Source: Flagellimonas_A sp039592695 (GTDB taxonomy: Bacteria; Bacteroidota; Bacteroidia; Flavobacteriales; Flavobacteriaceae). From it: DNA of 64,000 bases. The stretch lies in contig NZ_JBBUTK010000002.1 of assembly GCF_039592695.1 (NCBI RefSeq), positions 496,001 to 560,000 of the forward strand, written 5' to 3'. Within the stretch, counting starts at the first letter, position 1. The number at the start of each line of letters is the position of its first letter. The position numbers and the translations under genes were made by a program. This document shows, in pieces, positions 26,595 to 34,771 of this stretch. Under the pieces are notes generated by a model. The model was not told where the DNA came from. It made no database searches and saw only the letters and a list, made by a program, of their open reading frames with translations.

Positions 26595-28601
26595 TCAGAA
26601 CAAATTATCGAGTATTGAATCATCCACAATATTTGGCAAGGTCACTTTTAAATCTGGACTCCGTTTCATTTCCCGTTTGATGGCGAACATCGCTTCGTCA
26701 TTTCTGGCCCAGCTTCTTCGGGCGATGCCATTGTTGACATCATAGAACAGCATGTTTCTTAACCGTTCGGAAGCTTCTGTCGAACCATCCAACAACATTC
26801 CGAAGCCGCCGTTGATGACCTCGCCCCAACCCACGCCACCGCCATTGTGGATGCTTACCCAGGTCGCTCCCCGAAAACCATCACCAATCACGTTGTGAAT
26901 GGCCATGTCGGCGGTAAATTGGCTGCTGTCATAGATGTTGCTGGTTTCCCGAAAGGGGGAATCGGTGCCGCTTACATCATGATGATCACGACCCAACACG
27001 ATTGGGGCTGAAATCTCACCTTTGGCAATGGACTTGTTAAAGGCTTCGGCTATTTTGATGCGTCCCTCAGCATCCGCATAGAGAATTCGTGCCTGCGAAC
27101 CGACCACTAGTTTGTTGTCTTCCGCTTCACGAATCCACGTAATGTTGTCCTGCATTTGTTGCTGGATTTCCTTTGGGGATTCCGCTTTGATTTCCTCCAT
27201 CACTTTTAAGGCGATGGCGTCGGTCTTACGCAAATCTTCTGGTTTGCCCGAGGCGCAGACCCAACGAAAGGGGCCGAAACCATAATCAAAACACATGGGC
27301 CCAAGTATATCTTGTACGTAGGAGGGATATCTGAAATCTTTGCCATTATTGGCCATTACATCCGCATTTGCGCGGGAAGCTTCCAACAAAAAGGCATTGC
27401 CGTAGTCAAAGAAATACGTGCCTCGTTGTGCGTGTTTGTTAATCGCCGTTACTTGTCTCCGCAGCGATTCCTGCACTTTTTTATTGAATGCTTCTGGGTC
27501 TTCAGCCATCATCGTATTGGCATTCTCAAAACTTAATCCCACTGGATAATAGCCTCCTGCCCATGGATTGTGCAATGAGGTCTGGTCGGAGCCCAAGTGT
27601 ACGAAAATAGCTTCCTCGTAAAACGTTTCCCAAACATCGACGATGTTGCCCAAGTAAGCTATGGAAATTACTTCTTCTGCCTCAATCGCTTTTTTGGTCC
27701 GAGAAACCAATCCATCCAAATCTTCAACCAGTTCATCGACCCAACCTTGTTCATGGCGTTTTCGAGCTGCATTCGGATTCACCTCGGCACAGACCGTGAT
27801 GCATTTTGCAATGTTGCCCGCTTTGGGCTGGGCACCGCTCATGCCACCAAGGCCTGCAGTCAAAAAGATTTTTCCCTTTGGCGATTCATTGGGTTTCAAC
27901 ACCTTGCGGAAAGCGTTCATGACCGTAATCGTGGTGCCGTGCACAATGCCTTGTGGACCGATATACATATACGAGCCTGCAGTCATCTGCCCATATTGGG
28001 TCACACCAAGCGCATTGAATCGTTCCCAATCATCTGGTTTTGAATAGTTGGGAATCATCATGCCATTGGTCACTACCACCCTTGGTGCTTCTTTGGTGGA
28101 TGGGAACAGTCCCATAGGATGTCCAGAATATACATGCAAGGTCTGCCCATCGGTCATTTCGGCCAGGTATTTCATGGTGAGCAGGTACTGCGCCCAGTTC
28201 TGGAACACCGCACCATTACCGCCGTAGGTGATCTGCTCATTGGGATGCTGTGCCACTGCGGGATCCAAATTGTTTTGGATCATGAGCATGATGGCTGCCG
28301 CTGCTTTTGTTTTTGCTGGATAATCTGAAATGGGCCTAGCATATATTTCGTACTCAGGTTTGAAACGGTACATATAAATGCGTCCATACTCTTTCAGCTC
28401 GTCTGCAAATTCGGGAGCCAGTTCAGCGTGCCATCCTTTTGGAAAATAGCGCAGCGCATTTCGAATGGCCAATTTTTTTTCTTCTTTGGATAGGATGTCT
28501 TTTCTCTTGGGCGCGGGATTATCTCCTTTGGGATATGGTTTCTTGGGAGGCAATTCGTTCGGAATGCCTTGTAGGATTTGTTGTTTGAAGTTTTCTTTCA
28601 T
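26595..28601 (-). CDS. hutU: Urocanate hydratase
   Basis: A 668-residue protein, longer than the about 555-aa proteobacterial urocanase because of N- and C-terminal extensions typical of the Bacteroidota type. Signature segments are QITYGGNGAVFQNWAQYLL, VVTNGMMIPNYSKPDDWERF, LTAGLGGMSGAQPKA, GPMCFDYGFGPFRWV and IHNGGGVGWGEVINGGFGM. It converts urocanate to imidazolonepropionate using tightly bound NAD. It lies between hutI and hutG, but is separated from hutI by about 230 bp of palindromic repeats. Confidence 0.96.
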   Translation of the reverse strand: MKENFKQQILQGIPNELPPKKPYPKGDNPAPKRKDILSKEEKKLAIRNALRYFPKGWHAELAPEFADELKEYGRIYMYRFKPEYEIYARPISDYPAKTKAAAAIMLMIQNNLDPAVAQHPNEQITYGGNGAVFQNWAQYLLTMKYLAEMTDGQTLHVYSGHPMGLFPSTKEAPRVVVTNGMMIPNYSKPDDWERFNALGVTQYGQMTAGSYMYIGPQGIVHGTTITVMNAFRKVLKPNESPKGKIFLTAGLGGMSGAQPKAGNIAKCITVCAEVNPNAARKRHEQGWVDELVEDLDGLVSRTKKAIEAEEVISIAYLGNIVDVWETFYEEAIFVHLGSDQTSLHNPWAGGYYPVGLSFENANTMMAEDPEAFNKKVQESLRRQVTAINKHAQRGTYFFDYGNAFLLEASRANADVMANNGKDFRYPSYVQDILGPMCFDYGFGPFRWVCASGKPEDLRKTDAIALKVMEEIKAESPKEIQQQMQDNITWIREAEDNKLVVGSQARILYADAEGRIKIAEAFNKSIAKGEISAPIVLGRDHHDVSGTDSPFRETSNIYDSSQFTADMAIHNVIGDGFRGATWVSIHNGGGVGWGEVINGGFGMLLDGSTEASERLRNMLFYDVNNGIARRSWARNDEAMFAIKREMKRSPDLKVTLPNIVDDSILDNLF

Positions 28602-28617
28602 GATTGTTTATAAATTG

Positions 28618-28828
28618 TCCCCTTGAGGGGGCTTTAGGGGTGTTTTTTACATCCCCCGTTTTGCTTCGCAAACCGCCCCCTTCAAAGGGGGAGTATCTAG
28701 CTTCCCTCTTCAGATGAAGAGGGGTGGTTCCGCCATGGGTGGAATCGGGGAGTTTGATTAATAATAATTCAAACTCTCCACCTTGATTGAAAATCAAGGT
28801 ACCTCCCTTTTTCTAAAGGGAGGAGCAA
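28618..28828 (+). repeat. Cluster of palindromic intergenic repeats between hutU and hutI
   Basis: Several stem-forming units lie in tandem: TCCCCTTGAGGGGG with AGGGGTGT, CCCCCTTCAAAGGGGG, CCCTCTTCAGATGAAGAGGG, CACCTTGATTGAAAATCAAGGT, and CCTCCCTTTTTCTAAAGGGAGG. Related CCCCTTGAGGGG, CCCTCAGATGAGGGG and CTCCCT units recur at 32.56, 35.97 and 38.36 kb. No coding potential of its own. It would give strongly structured mRNA inside the hut operon. Confidence 0.75.
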
Positions 28829-28833
28829 TTTTT

Positions 28834-30060
28834 TTATGCTAGCAGACCATTTTTATAAACCATACTGGGCTTCAACTGCCCTTGGTGGTAGGTGATTTCT
28901 TGATAATTATCCGTGGGAAAAAGTGTAAAATCCGCTTTCTTCCCGGCTTCCAAAACCCCTCTGTCGTTCAAGTTCAGGGCAGCAGCGGCCCGCTGCGTGA
29001 TTCCCGCAAGCACTTCGGCATTCGATAATTTTTCAAACGTACCCAGAATGCTCGCTTGTGCCAGCAGATTGCCCATGGGTGCCGAACCTGGATTGTGGTC
29101 ACTGGCAATGGCCAAACATGCCCCAGCATCCAAAAGTTTTCGGGCGGGGGTGAACGCACAGCCGAGCCCAATAGAGGCTCCCGGCAACGCCGTGGCGACG
29201 GTGTTGCTCTTTGCCAAAAGTGCAATTTCTTTATCGGTGCTGGCCTCTAAATGGTCGGCACTGACTGCCCCAACTTCGACCGCAATTTGGCTGCCGCCCG
29301 TCGAAAATTGGTCCGCATGTACGGTAATGTCAAAACCCATGGCTTGCGCCTTTTCAAAATAGGGTCGTATCTGCGACGGCGAATATGCACTTTCTTCGAC
29401 AAATGCATCGATGCGGTGTGCCAAACCTTCTGATTTTAAGACAGGGAATAACTCATTGCCGATTTCTTCCAGATATCCTTTAGCTGTACCTGACCAATCT
29501 TTGGGCACCATGTGCGCCGCCAAACAAGTGGCTATCAAATCTTGGGCAGAAGTTTCGTTGGCTTTTTTGATGGCGCGTAACATTTTCAGCTCCTCATCTA
29601 CCGATAATCCATAACCGCTTTTTACCTCTAGGGTTGTCACCCCATTTTTGAGGTGTCTTTCACATTGCTTCAAAGTGTTTTTGACCAATACTTCTTCAGG
29701 AGCTTGGCGGGTTTTCGTCACGGTATCCCATATACCGCCGCCGGCTTTGGCAATTTCCAAGTAGCTCTTTCCGGCATTTCGAAGTGCATAGTCATGGGCA
29801 CGACTTCCCCCAAAACAGATATGGGTATGGGCATCCACCAATCCGGGCAAGCAAACTGTTGGGTGGTCGATGGATTCAATTTCATCCGCTTCGGATTTTA
29901 AACCCCCATAAAGGCCGATTTTCAAGATTTTTCCTTCGGAAACCAGTAATCCCCCATTGTTGATGATGGTCAACTGCTCGTCTTTCAGGGCACCCTTCAA
30001 TGGCAAACCTGATAGGGGAAGCAATTGTTTGAACGGACCTATGAGGATTTTCTTTGGCAT
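28834..30060 (-). CDS. hutI: Imidazolonepropionase
   Basis: A 408-residue amidohydrolase-superfamily enzyme. The metal-binding LPGLVDAHTHICFGGSRA, substrate loop LEVKSGYGLSVDEELKML, TVHADQFSTGG, SADHLEAS and ASDHNPGSAPMGNLL are all typical of HutI. It opens the ring of imidazolone-5-propionate to N-formimidoyl-glutamate. The ATG at 30060 directly abuts the stop of hutH. The gene is third in the pathway but second in the operon. Confidence 0.96.
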   Translation of the reverse strand: MPKKILIGPFKQLLPLSGLPLKGALKDEQLTIINNGGLLVSEGKILKIGLYGGLKSEADEIESIDHPTVCLPGLVDAHTHICFGGSRAHDYALRNAGKSYLEIAKAGGGIWDTVTKTRQAPEEVLVKNTLKQCERHLKNGVTTLEVKSGYGLSVDEELKMLRAIKKANETSAQDLIATCLAAHMVPKDWSGTAKGYLEEIGNELFPVLKSEGLAHRIDAFVEESAYSPSQIRPYFEKAQAMGFDITVHADQFSTGGSQIAVEVGAVSADHLEASTDKEIALLAKSNTVATALPGASIGLGCAFTPARKLLDAGACLAIASDHNPGSAPMGNLLAQASILGTFEKLSNAEVLAGITQRAAAALNLNDRGVLEAGKKADFTLFPTDNYQEITYHQGQLKPSMVYKNGLLA

Positions 30061-31638
30061 TTATAGTATTTCAAATTCTTCTCCGAACGGGGTGCCCCAA
30101 GTAATGTTTTTTTCGTTCATCACGTTTTGTATCAAGTCGATGATGCTTCCCGATTTAATAAGTTCAATCGTCCTTTCGATATCATCGGCAAACACACGGT
30201 CTTTGTCTGCAAAGGATACTTTTTCCCGAAGGAATTTATGTACCTCATCCAAAAGAAGTCCCGATTTTAAGGGTTTCCGAAATTCAAAGGCCTGGGCTGC
30301 GGTCAAGAGTTCAATGGCCAGAATCTTTTCTACATTTTCAATGACCTGCAGCGCCTTTCGCCCACTGATGGAGCCCATGCTCACATGGTCTTCTTGGCCT
30401 AGCGAAGTGGGAATGCTATCGGCACTCGCAGGAAAACAAAGCCCTTTGTTCTCGCTGGCCAAAGCCGCTGAGGTATACTGTAGCATCATATAGCCCGAAT
30501 TGATGCCCGTGTCTTTCATCAAGAGCTGTGGCACGCCATGGCCCCCTTCCAACGCCAAATAAATTCTTCGGTCTGAAATGTTGCCCAGTTCAGAGGCAGC
30601 CAAAGCTGCATAATCCAATGCCATGGCCAAAGGCTGACCGTGGAAATTACCGCCACTGATGGCATTGTTTTCATCAATAATCACAGGATTGTCGGTCACC
30701 GAATTCAACTCAACCTCCAACAATTCTTTTAAGTGCAGCCACGTATTTCGAGAGGCACCATGTACCTGTGGCATGCAGCGGAGGGAGTAGGGGTCTTGTA
30801 CCCGGTCACAGTCGATGTGTTCCTCGAGAATTTCAGAACCTTTCAGCAGCGTTCGAATGCGACCCGCTACATGCTGGTTGCCCTTAAAGGGTCGCAACGC
30901 ATGCAGTTTTTCATTGAACGGACTGATGGAACCCTGTAGGCCCTCTAACATCATTGCTCCTATGATGTCTGCCTGTTTTAGGCAGTTTTGGAGCTTTATT
31001 AATACCCAAACTGCATGGGCCGAGATGAACTGGGTGCCGTTGATAAGGGCGAGACCTTCCTTTGGGCCAAGTTTCAACGGTGAAAGTCCTGTTTTTTCAA
31101 ACAATGTTTGGGTAGCTATCTCCTTGTTTTGATACCGGACTTTTCCAATGCCAATCAAGGGTAAAAACAAATGGGCAAGCGGGGCCAAATCGCCCGAAGC
31201 ACCCACGGAACCTTGTGAGGGCACCACAGGAATCGCATCGTTTTCTATATGCCAGATAATGCGCTCAAGGGTCGCCAATTGAATGCCCGAATGCCCTTTG
31301 GCCAAGGCGTGAACTTTCAAGATCAACATCAGTTTGGCCAGTTCGGTTGTGATGGGTTCACCGACCCCTACGCTGTGGCTTTGAAGTATGTTGGACTGTA
31401 AAATGCGGGTTTCCTCTTTTGAAATGGAGGTGGTACACAACGGCCCAAAACCTGTATTGATGCCATAAACGGGTGCACCACGATCAACCATTTGTTGTAC
31501 ATGGTCGGCACTTTTTTTGATTTTTGCGATGGTTTTGTCCGAAAGCGTAGCTGCAAGCGTGCCATCGGCCAATTGTAGGGCCCTACCCACCGTCAAAAGG
31601 TCTTCTCCGTAGTGAAAATGCTTATCGGTTGGCTTCAT
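30061..31638 (-). CDS. hutH: Histidine ammonia-lyase
   Basis: I use the ATG at 31638 (MKPTDKHFHYGEDLLTVGRA, 525 aa), because a promoter -7 element overlaps the earlier in-frame start. The self-processing MIO triad Ala147-Ser148-Gly149 lies in GSVGASGDLAPLAH, and the substrate segments YGINTGFG, GNFHGQPLAMALDYAA and QEDHVSMG are intact. It deaminates histidine to urocanate, the first committed step. First gene of hutH-I-(repeat)-U-G. No hutC repressor or hutT transporter gene lies nearby. Confidence 0.96.
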   Translation of the reverse strand: MKPTDKHFHYGEDLLTVGRALQLADGTLAATLSDKTIAKIKKSADHVQQMVDRGAPVYGINTGFGPLCTTSISKEETRILQSNILQSHSVGVGEPITTELAKLMLILKVHALAKGHSGIQLATLERIIWHIENDAIPVVPSQGSVGASGDLAPLAHLFLPLIGIGKVRYQNKEIATQTLFEKTGLSPLKLGPKEGLALINGTQFISAHAVWVLIKLQNCLKQADIIGAMMLEGLQGSISPFNEKLHALRPFKGNQHVAGRIRTLLKGSEILEEHIDCDRVQDPYSLRCMPQVHGASRNTWLHLKELLEVELNSVTDNPVIIDENNAISGGNFHGQPLAMALDYAALAASELGNISDRRIYLALEGGHGVPQLLMKDTGINSGYMMLQYTSAALASENKGLCFPASADSIPTSLGQEDHVSMGSISGRKALQVIENVEKILAIELLTAAQAFEFRKPLKSGLLLDEVHKFLREKVSFADKDRVFADDIERTIELIKSGSIIDLIQNVMNEKNITWGTPFGEEFEIL

Positions 31639-31659
31639 CAAGAAAACGTTTTCGTAAAG

Positions 31660-31667
31660 CAAAAATA
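31660..31667 (-). promoter_or_regulatory. Predicted -7 element of the hut operon promoter
   Basis: On the minus strand this reads TATTTTTG, an exact TAnnTTTG match, placing the transcription start near 31653, about 15 nt before the hutH ATG at 31638. A clear -33 box is not visible. It favours the 31638 start over 31662. Confidence 0.5.
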
Positions 31668-31725
31668 GCCTTTAAGTTTTAGAATAGGCCTACCTTTAAA
31701 GTTGATAACGTAAACCACTGTATGA

Positions 31726-32283
31726 ATGGATATTTTTGACTTGATTCGAAATCGAAGAAGCGTTTTTCCTGCCCAATACAATGATAAGCCCATCGCAAAA
31801 AAGGACGTCGAAAAGATTTTGGAAGCCGCGAATTGGGCACCTACCCATAAAAAAACAGAGCCTTGGCGTTTTACCGTGTTGACAGGAGAAGCGAAAGAGA
31901 AATTGGGGCTTTTTCTTTCCTACAAGTACATGGCAACCACAGAGAAGCCAAAAAAGATAAAGACCAAAAAATTGATTGAAAACCCAAAAAAGGCCGGAGC
32001 GATTATTGTCATCAAAATGCAACGAGACCCAAAGCTGAGTTTGCCTGAATGGGAAGAAGTGGCCGCGGTGGCCATGGCCGTACAGAATATGTGGCTCTGC
32101 TGTACACAACTTGGTGTCGGCTGCTATTGGAGTTCCCCCAAACTGATCGAGCACATGGGAGAGTTTTTGGATTTGAAGATGGGTGAGGTATGTCTCGGTT
32201 TTTTCTATATGGGGCATTATGATGGGGAGATTCTCGACCAAACCCGAACCCCTATTGAGGAAAAAGTAGAGTGGTTGGATTGA
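31726..32283 (+). CDS. Nitroreductase-family flavoprotein
   Basis: A 185-residue FMN-dependent enzyme. The FMN-binding N-terminal LIRNRRSVFPAQY, the EAANWAPTHKKTEPWRF segment, the central AVAMAVQNMWLCCTQLGVG and the C-terminal FFYMGHYDGE are typical of the YdjA/NfsB-like nitroreductase superfamily. It is probably an NAD(P)H-dependent reductase of quinones or nitroaromatics; the substrate is undetermined. Divergent from the hut operon. Confidence 0.9.
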   Translation: MDIFDLIRNRRSVFPAQYNDKPIAKKDVEKILEAANWAPTHKKTEPWRFTVLTGEAKEKLGLFLSYKYMATTEKPKKIKTKKLIENPKKAGAIIVIKMQRDPKLSLPEWEEVAAVAMAVQNMWLCCTQLGVGCYWSSPKLIEHMGEFLDLKMGEVCLGFFYMGHYDGEILDQTRTPIEEKVEWLD

Positions 32284-32615
32284 GTTAATCATCTTTTTCC
32301 AAGGGGAACGACCAATGCTAAGTGACTCCGGGAAGCTTGTAAATAATCAAATTTCATTATTCATTTTGTCTTGATACAAAACGAATCAAAAAATCAAGAA
32401 GATTTTAAGGAAATTTTTATCCCGATATTTCTGGATAAAATCGTTCCAATCTGGCGCTGCATGCTCCTTCCACTTTTGGTGGACGCACTTTCGCTGGATT
32501 GTTCACTATTTCTGGAAAATCTTCGGGTTGTTACATTGGAAAATTGACATCATGGCATTGTCCCCTTGAGGGGACAGCCAATCCGCTTTTGGCGGATGGC
32601 AGGGGTGTGATAGTC
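32284..32615 (+). repeat. Intergenic repeat region with palindromic unit at about 32559-32612
   Basis: A 330-bp gap without a coding frame. The right part holds TGTCCCCTTGAGGGGACA, followed by GCCAATCCGC/GCGGATGGC and AGGGGTGT, the same outer unit as at 28.6 kb but with an extra inner hairpin. The left part (about 32370-32520) contains TCTTGAT...ATCAAGA and looks like another degenerate dispersed repeat. Confidence 0.55.
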
Positions 32616-33125
32616 CTAAAAAGGATTTAATTCCGCTGCATATTTTACGGCCACGACAACAAAAAACACCAAATAGGCAGCGGTTAGCACGAATTTGAGA
32701 AACGTCCCCGTCAAAAAACCAATAAATGACCCAAATGCAGCCTTCATGGCTGTTTTTTGATCTGCCTTATTGATGAGCTCGCCCACCAAAGCCCCGATAA
32801 AGGGCCAGATGATGATTCCGAAAGGTCCGAATATGGGGAAAAAGATGGCGACCAGTAATCCGACAATGGTGCCCCACATGCCTGCTTTGCTTCCTCCAAA
32901 ACGTTTTGTGCCCGCTGCGGGAATCACATAATCCAATACCGTGACGCCAATGGCAATCACAAAGGTCACGCCCAAAATCCACCAATTGTCAGGTACCGCT
33001 TTGGTCAGGTAGAGCAACAGCAGTCCGACCCAACTAATGGGCGGCCCTGGCAGCACAGGCAAGAAACTGCCCAGTATTCCAACGAGCATTAAGAGAAAGC
33101 CTAAAACGAGTAGAACAATATCCAT
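32616..33125 (-). CDS. DUF456 family membrane protein
   Basis: A 169-residue protein with four to five hydrophobic helices. The N-terminal GFLLMLVGILGSFLPVLPGP and the central IPAAGTKRFGGSKAGMWGTI are diagnostic of DUF456, a small inner-membrane family of unknown function. Length as expected. Its stop lies close to the palindromic repeat, which may serve as its transcription end. Confidence 0.93.
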   Translation of the reverse strand: MDIVLLVLGFLLMLVGILGSFLPVLPGPPISWVGLLLLYLTKAVPDNWWILGVTFVIAIGVTVLDYVIPAAGTKRFGGSKAGMWGTIVGLLVAIFFPIFGPFGIIIWPFIGALVGELINKADQKTAMKAAFGSFIGFLTGTFLKFVLTAAYLVFFVVVAVKYAAELNPF

Positions 33126-33249
33126 TTTGATATTTATAGTTGGACAAATTTAGGGTTGATTTGTTACATGAATAAAATATTTTCAGATAAAGATCATTCA
33201 AATGAGAGTTGCCAAAAAGTCGTAATTTCAGCCAAACTTTAGGGCTGTC

Positions 33250-33729
33250 ATGCAGAGGATGTTGTTCTGTTTATTCATTGTGTCTTTTACGTCTTGTGAG
33301 TATTTTAAATCCACTCAAAATCAGACCCAACAAATGGTGAATGACGAACTCTTGGCCATTGATTGGAACGATGTAGATCAATATCCCCTTTTTGAAACTT
33401 GTGACGAATCCGCAGCGAAAGACCAACAACTCACTTGTTTTCAAGAGCAGATGTACACGAACATGGTTACTACCCTTGAGGGACTTCAATACACCGTGCC
33501 ACAAGAGTTGAACGACACCGTAAATATTGACTTGCTCATTGATGAGCATGGCTTTATTACTGTGATTGATGTGCATGATTCAGGTGTTGTCGATGAATTG
33601 ATTCCTGAATTCAGTCAAGAGGTGACACAGCGATTGAATGATGTGACCACAGTGGCACCGGCACTGAAAAGGGGCATTCCTGTGAGCATGAAGTTCAGAC
33701 TGCCTATAATTTTAAACACTGCAAACTAA
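33250..33729 (+). CDS. Hypothetical lipoprotein with TonB-C-like tail
   Basis: A 159-residue protein. The N-terminus LFCLFIVSFTSCEYFKS gives a signal with lipobox FTSC, so it is probably an outer-membrane-directed lipoprotein. The mature part carries two Cys pairs (FETCDESAAKDQQLTCFQEQ) and then a strand pattern, DLLIDEHGFITVIDVHDSG...VPVSMKFRLPI-like, reminiscent of TonB C-terminal/energy-transducer domains in flavobacteria. It ends 1 bp before ruvC and is likely cotranscribed with it. Function unknown. Confidence 0.65.
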   Translation: MQRMLFCLFIVSFTSCEYFKSTQNQTQQMVNDELLAIDWNDVDQYPLFETCDESAAKDQQLTCFQEQMYTNMVTTLEGLQYTVPQELNDTVNIDLLIDEHGFITVIDVHDSGVVDELIPEFSQEVTQRLNDVTTVAPALKRGIPVSMKFRLPIILNTAN

Positions 33730-33730
33730 T

Positions 33731-34291
33731 TTGGATAGCGAGAAAATTATATTGGGTATTGACCCTGGTACACAGGTCATGGGCTTCGGCTTGATCAAGG
33801 TGGTGAAAAAGCAAATGCACTTCATTCAGATGAACGAACTATTGCTTAAAAAATACCCAGACCCCTATACCAAACTGAAACTTATTTTTGAACGCACCTT
33901 AGAGCTTATCGATACGTATCACCCTGATGAAATTGCCATAGAGGCCCCTTTTTACGCCAAAAACGTTCAATCAATGTTGAAATTGGGCCGTGCACAGGGG
34001 GTTGCGATGGCCGCGGGGCTTTCAAGACAAATTCCCATAACGGAATACATGCCCAAAAAAATAAAGATGGCCATAACAGGCAATGGCAATGCTAGCAAGG
34101 AGCAGGTGGCCAAAATGCTACAGGGATTACTTCAACTAAAATCGTTGCCCAAAAATTTGGACAGCACCGATGGGCTGGCCGCTGCGGTTTGTCATTTCTA
34201 CAATGAAGGTCGGGTTGATGTAGGTAAACGGTATACGGGTTGGGAGGCCTACGTACGCTCCAATACTGACCGTGTGGATGGGGATGTTTAG
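33731..34291 (+). CDS. ruvC: Holliday junction resolvase RuvC
   Basis: A 186-residue nuclease starting at a TTG codon (no ATG precedes the IILGIDPG motif). The catalytic acids are Asp11 (GIDPGT), Glu71 (AIEAPF), Asp144 and Asp147 (LDSTDGLAAA), with the spacing known for E. coli RuvC. It cleaves four-way DNA junctions with RuvAB. It follows the lipoprotein gene by 1 bp. The S23 mini-element is inserted just downstream. Confidence 0.95.
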   Translation: MDSEKIILGIDPGTQVMGFGLIKVVKKQMHFIQMNELLLKKYPDPYTKLKLIFERTLELIDTYHPDEIAIEAPFYAKNVQSMLKLGRAQGVAMAAGLSRQIPITEYMPKKIKMAITGNGNASKEQVAKMLQGLLQLKSLPKNLDSTDGLAAAVCHFYNEGRVDVGKRYTGWEAYVRSNTDRVDGDV

Positions 34292-34336
34292 GTTTATTCT
34301 ATTGTTGAAAGGGAGCAGTTTACAGTGAACGGTAAA

Positions 34337-34749
34337 TAGTGAACAGTAAATAGTTGGTATGAAGTTTTACGAGTTGTTGGCTTACCAAAAGTCTTTTGAT
34401 TTAGGGATGGAAATTTTTGAGATGACCAAATCTTTTCCCAAAGAAGAAATATATTCGTTGACAGACCAAATCAGGCGTTCTTCGCGGAGTGTTTCAGGAA
34501 ACGTTGCGGAAGCGTATGTAAAAAGAAGATACCCCAGACATTTCATCAGTAAGTTGACCGATAGTGATGGGGAAAACCTAGAAACACAAAACTGGCTCAG
34601 ATACTCTTTTGCTTGTGATTACATTGAAGAAACACTTTTTAAAAATTTAATTTCTAGAAGTGAAGAGGTTGGCAAATTGATTCATTATATGATTAACAAT
34701 CCTGGTAAGTTTGGTTCAAAAGAAAACTACAACTGAATACTGTTCACTA
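34337..34749 (+). mobile_element. Mini-element encoding an S23 protein, bounded by 12-bp inverted repeats
   Basis: TAGTGAACAGTA at 34337-34348 and its exact reverse complement at 34738-34749 flank a single gene (34359-34736). More copies of the sequence lie just outside (CAGTTTACAGTGAAC near 34316-34330 and AAAACTGTTTAC near 34750-34761). The 413-bp unit sits between ruvC and hemW. There is no transposase, so it is non-autonomous. Confidence 0.6.
34359..34736 (+). CDS. Four-helix bundle protein, S23/23S rRNA intervening-sequence family
   Basis: A 125-residue helical protein. The segments AYQKSFDLGMEIFEMTKSFP, SLTDQIRRSSRSVSGNVAEAY and a YPRHFISKLTDSDGE turn, ending in a helix with SRSEEVGKLIHYMI, are diagnostic of the S23/IVP family. 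The family was first seen inside 23S rRNA intervening sequences and is now found scattered in bacterial genomes. It fills the 413-bp inverted-repeat unit almost completely. The molecular role is unknown; basic surface residues suggest nucleic-acid binding. Confidence 0.9.
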   Translation: MKFYELLAYQKSFDLGMEIFEMTKSFPKEEIYSLTDQIRRSSRSVSGNVAEAYVKRRYPRHFISKLTDSDGENLETQNWLRYSFACDYIEETLFKNLISRSEEVGKLIHYMINNPGKFGSKENYN

Positions 34750-34771
34750 AAAACTGTTTACCTTCAAGAGC

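Noticed and set aside
28618..28828. CRISPR array
   Set aside because: The repeated units are palindromes of differing sequence and spacing, without regular direct repeats and spacers. No cas genes are present.
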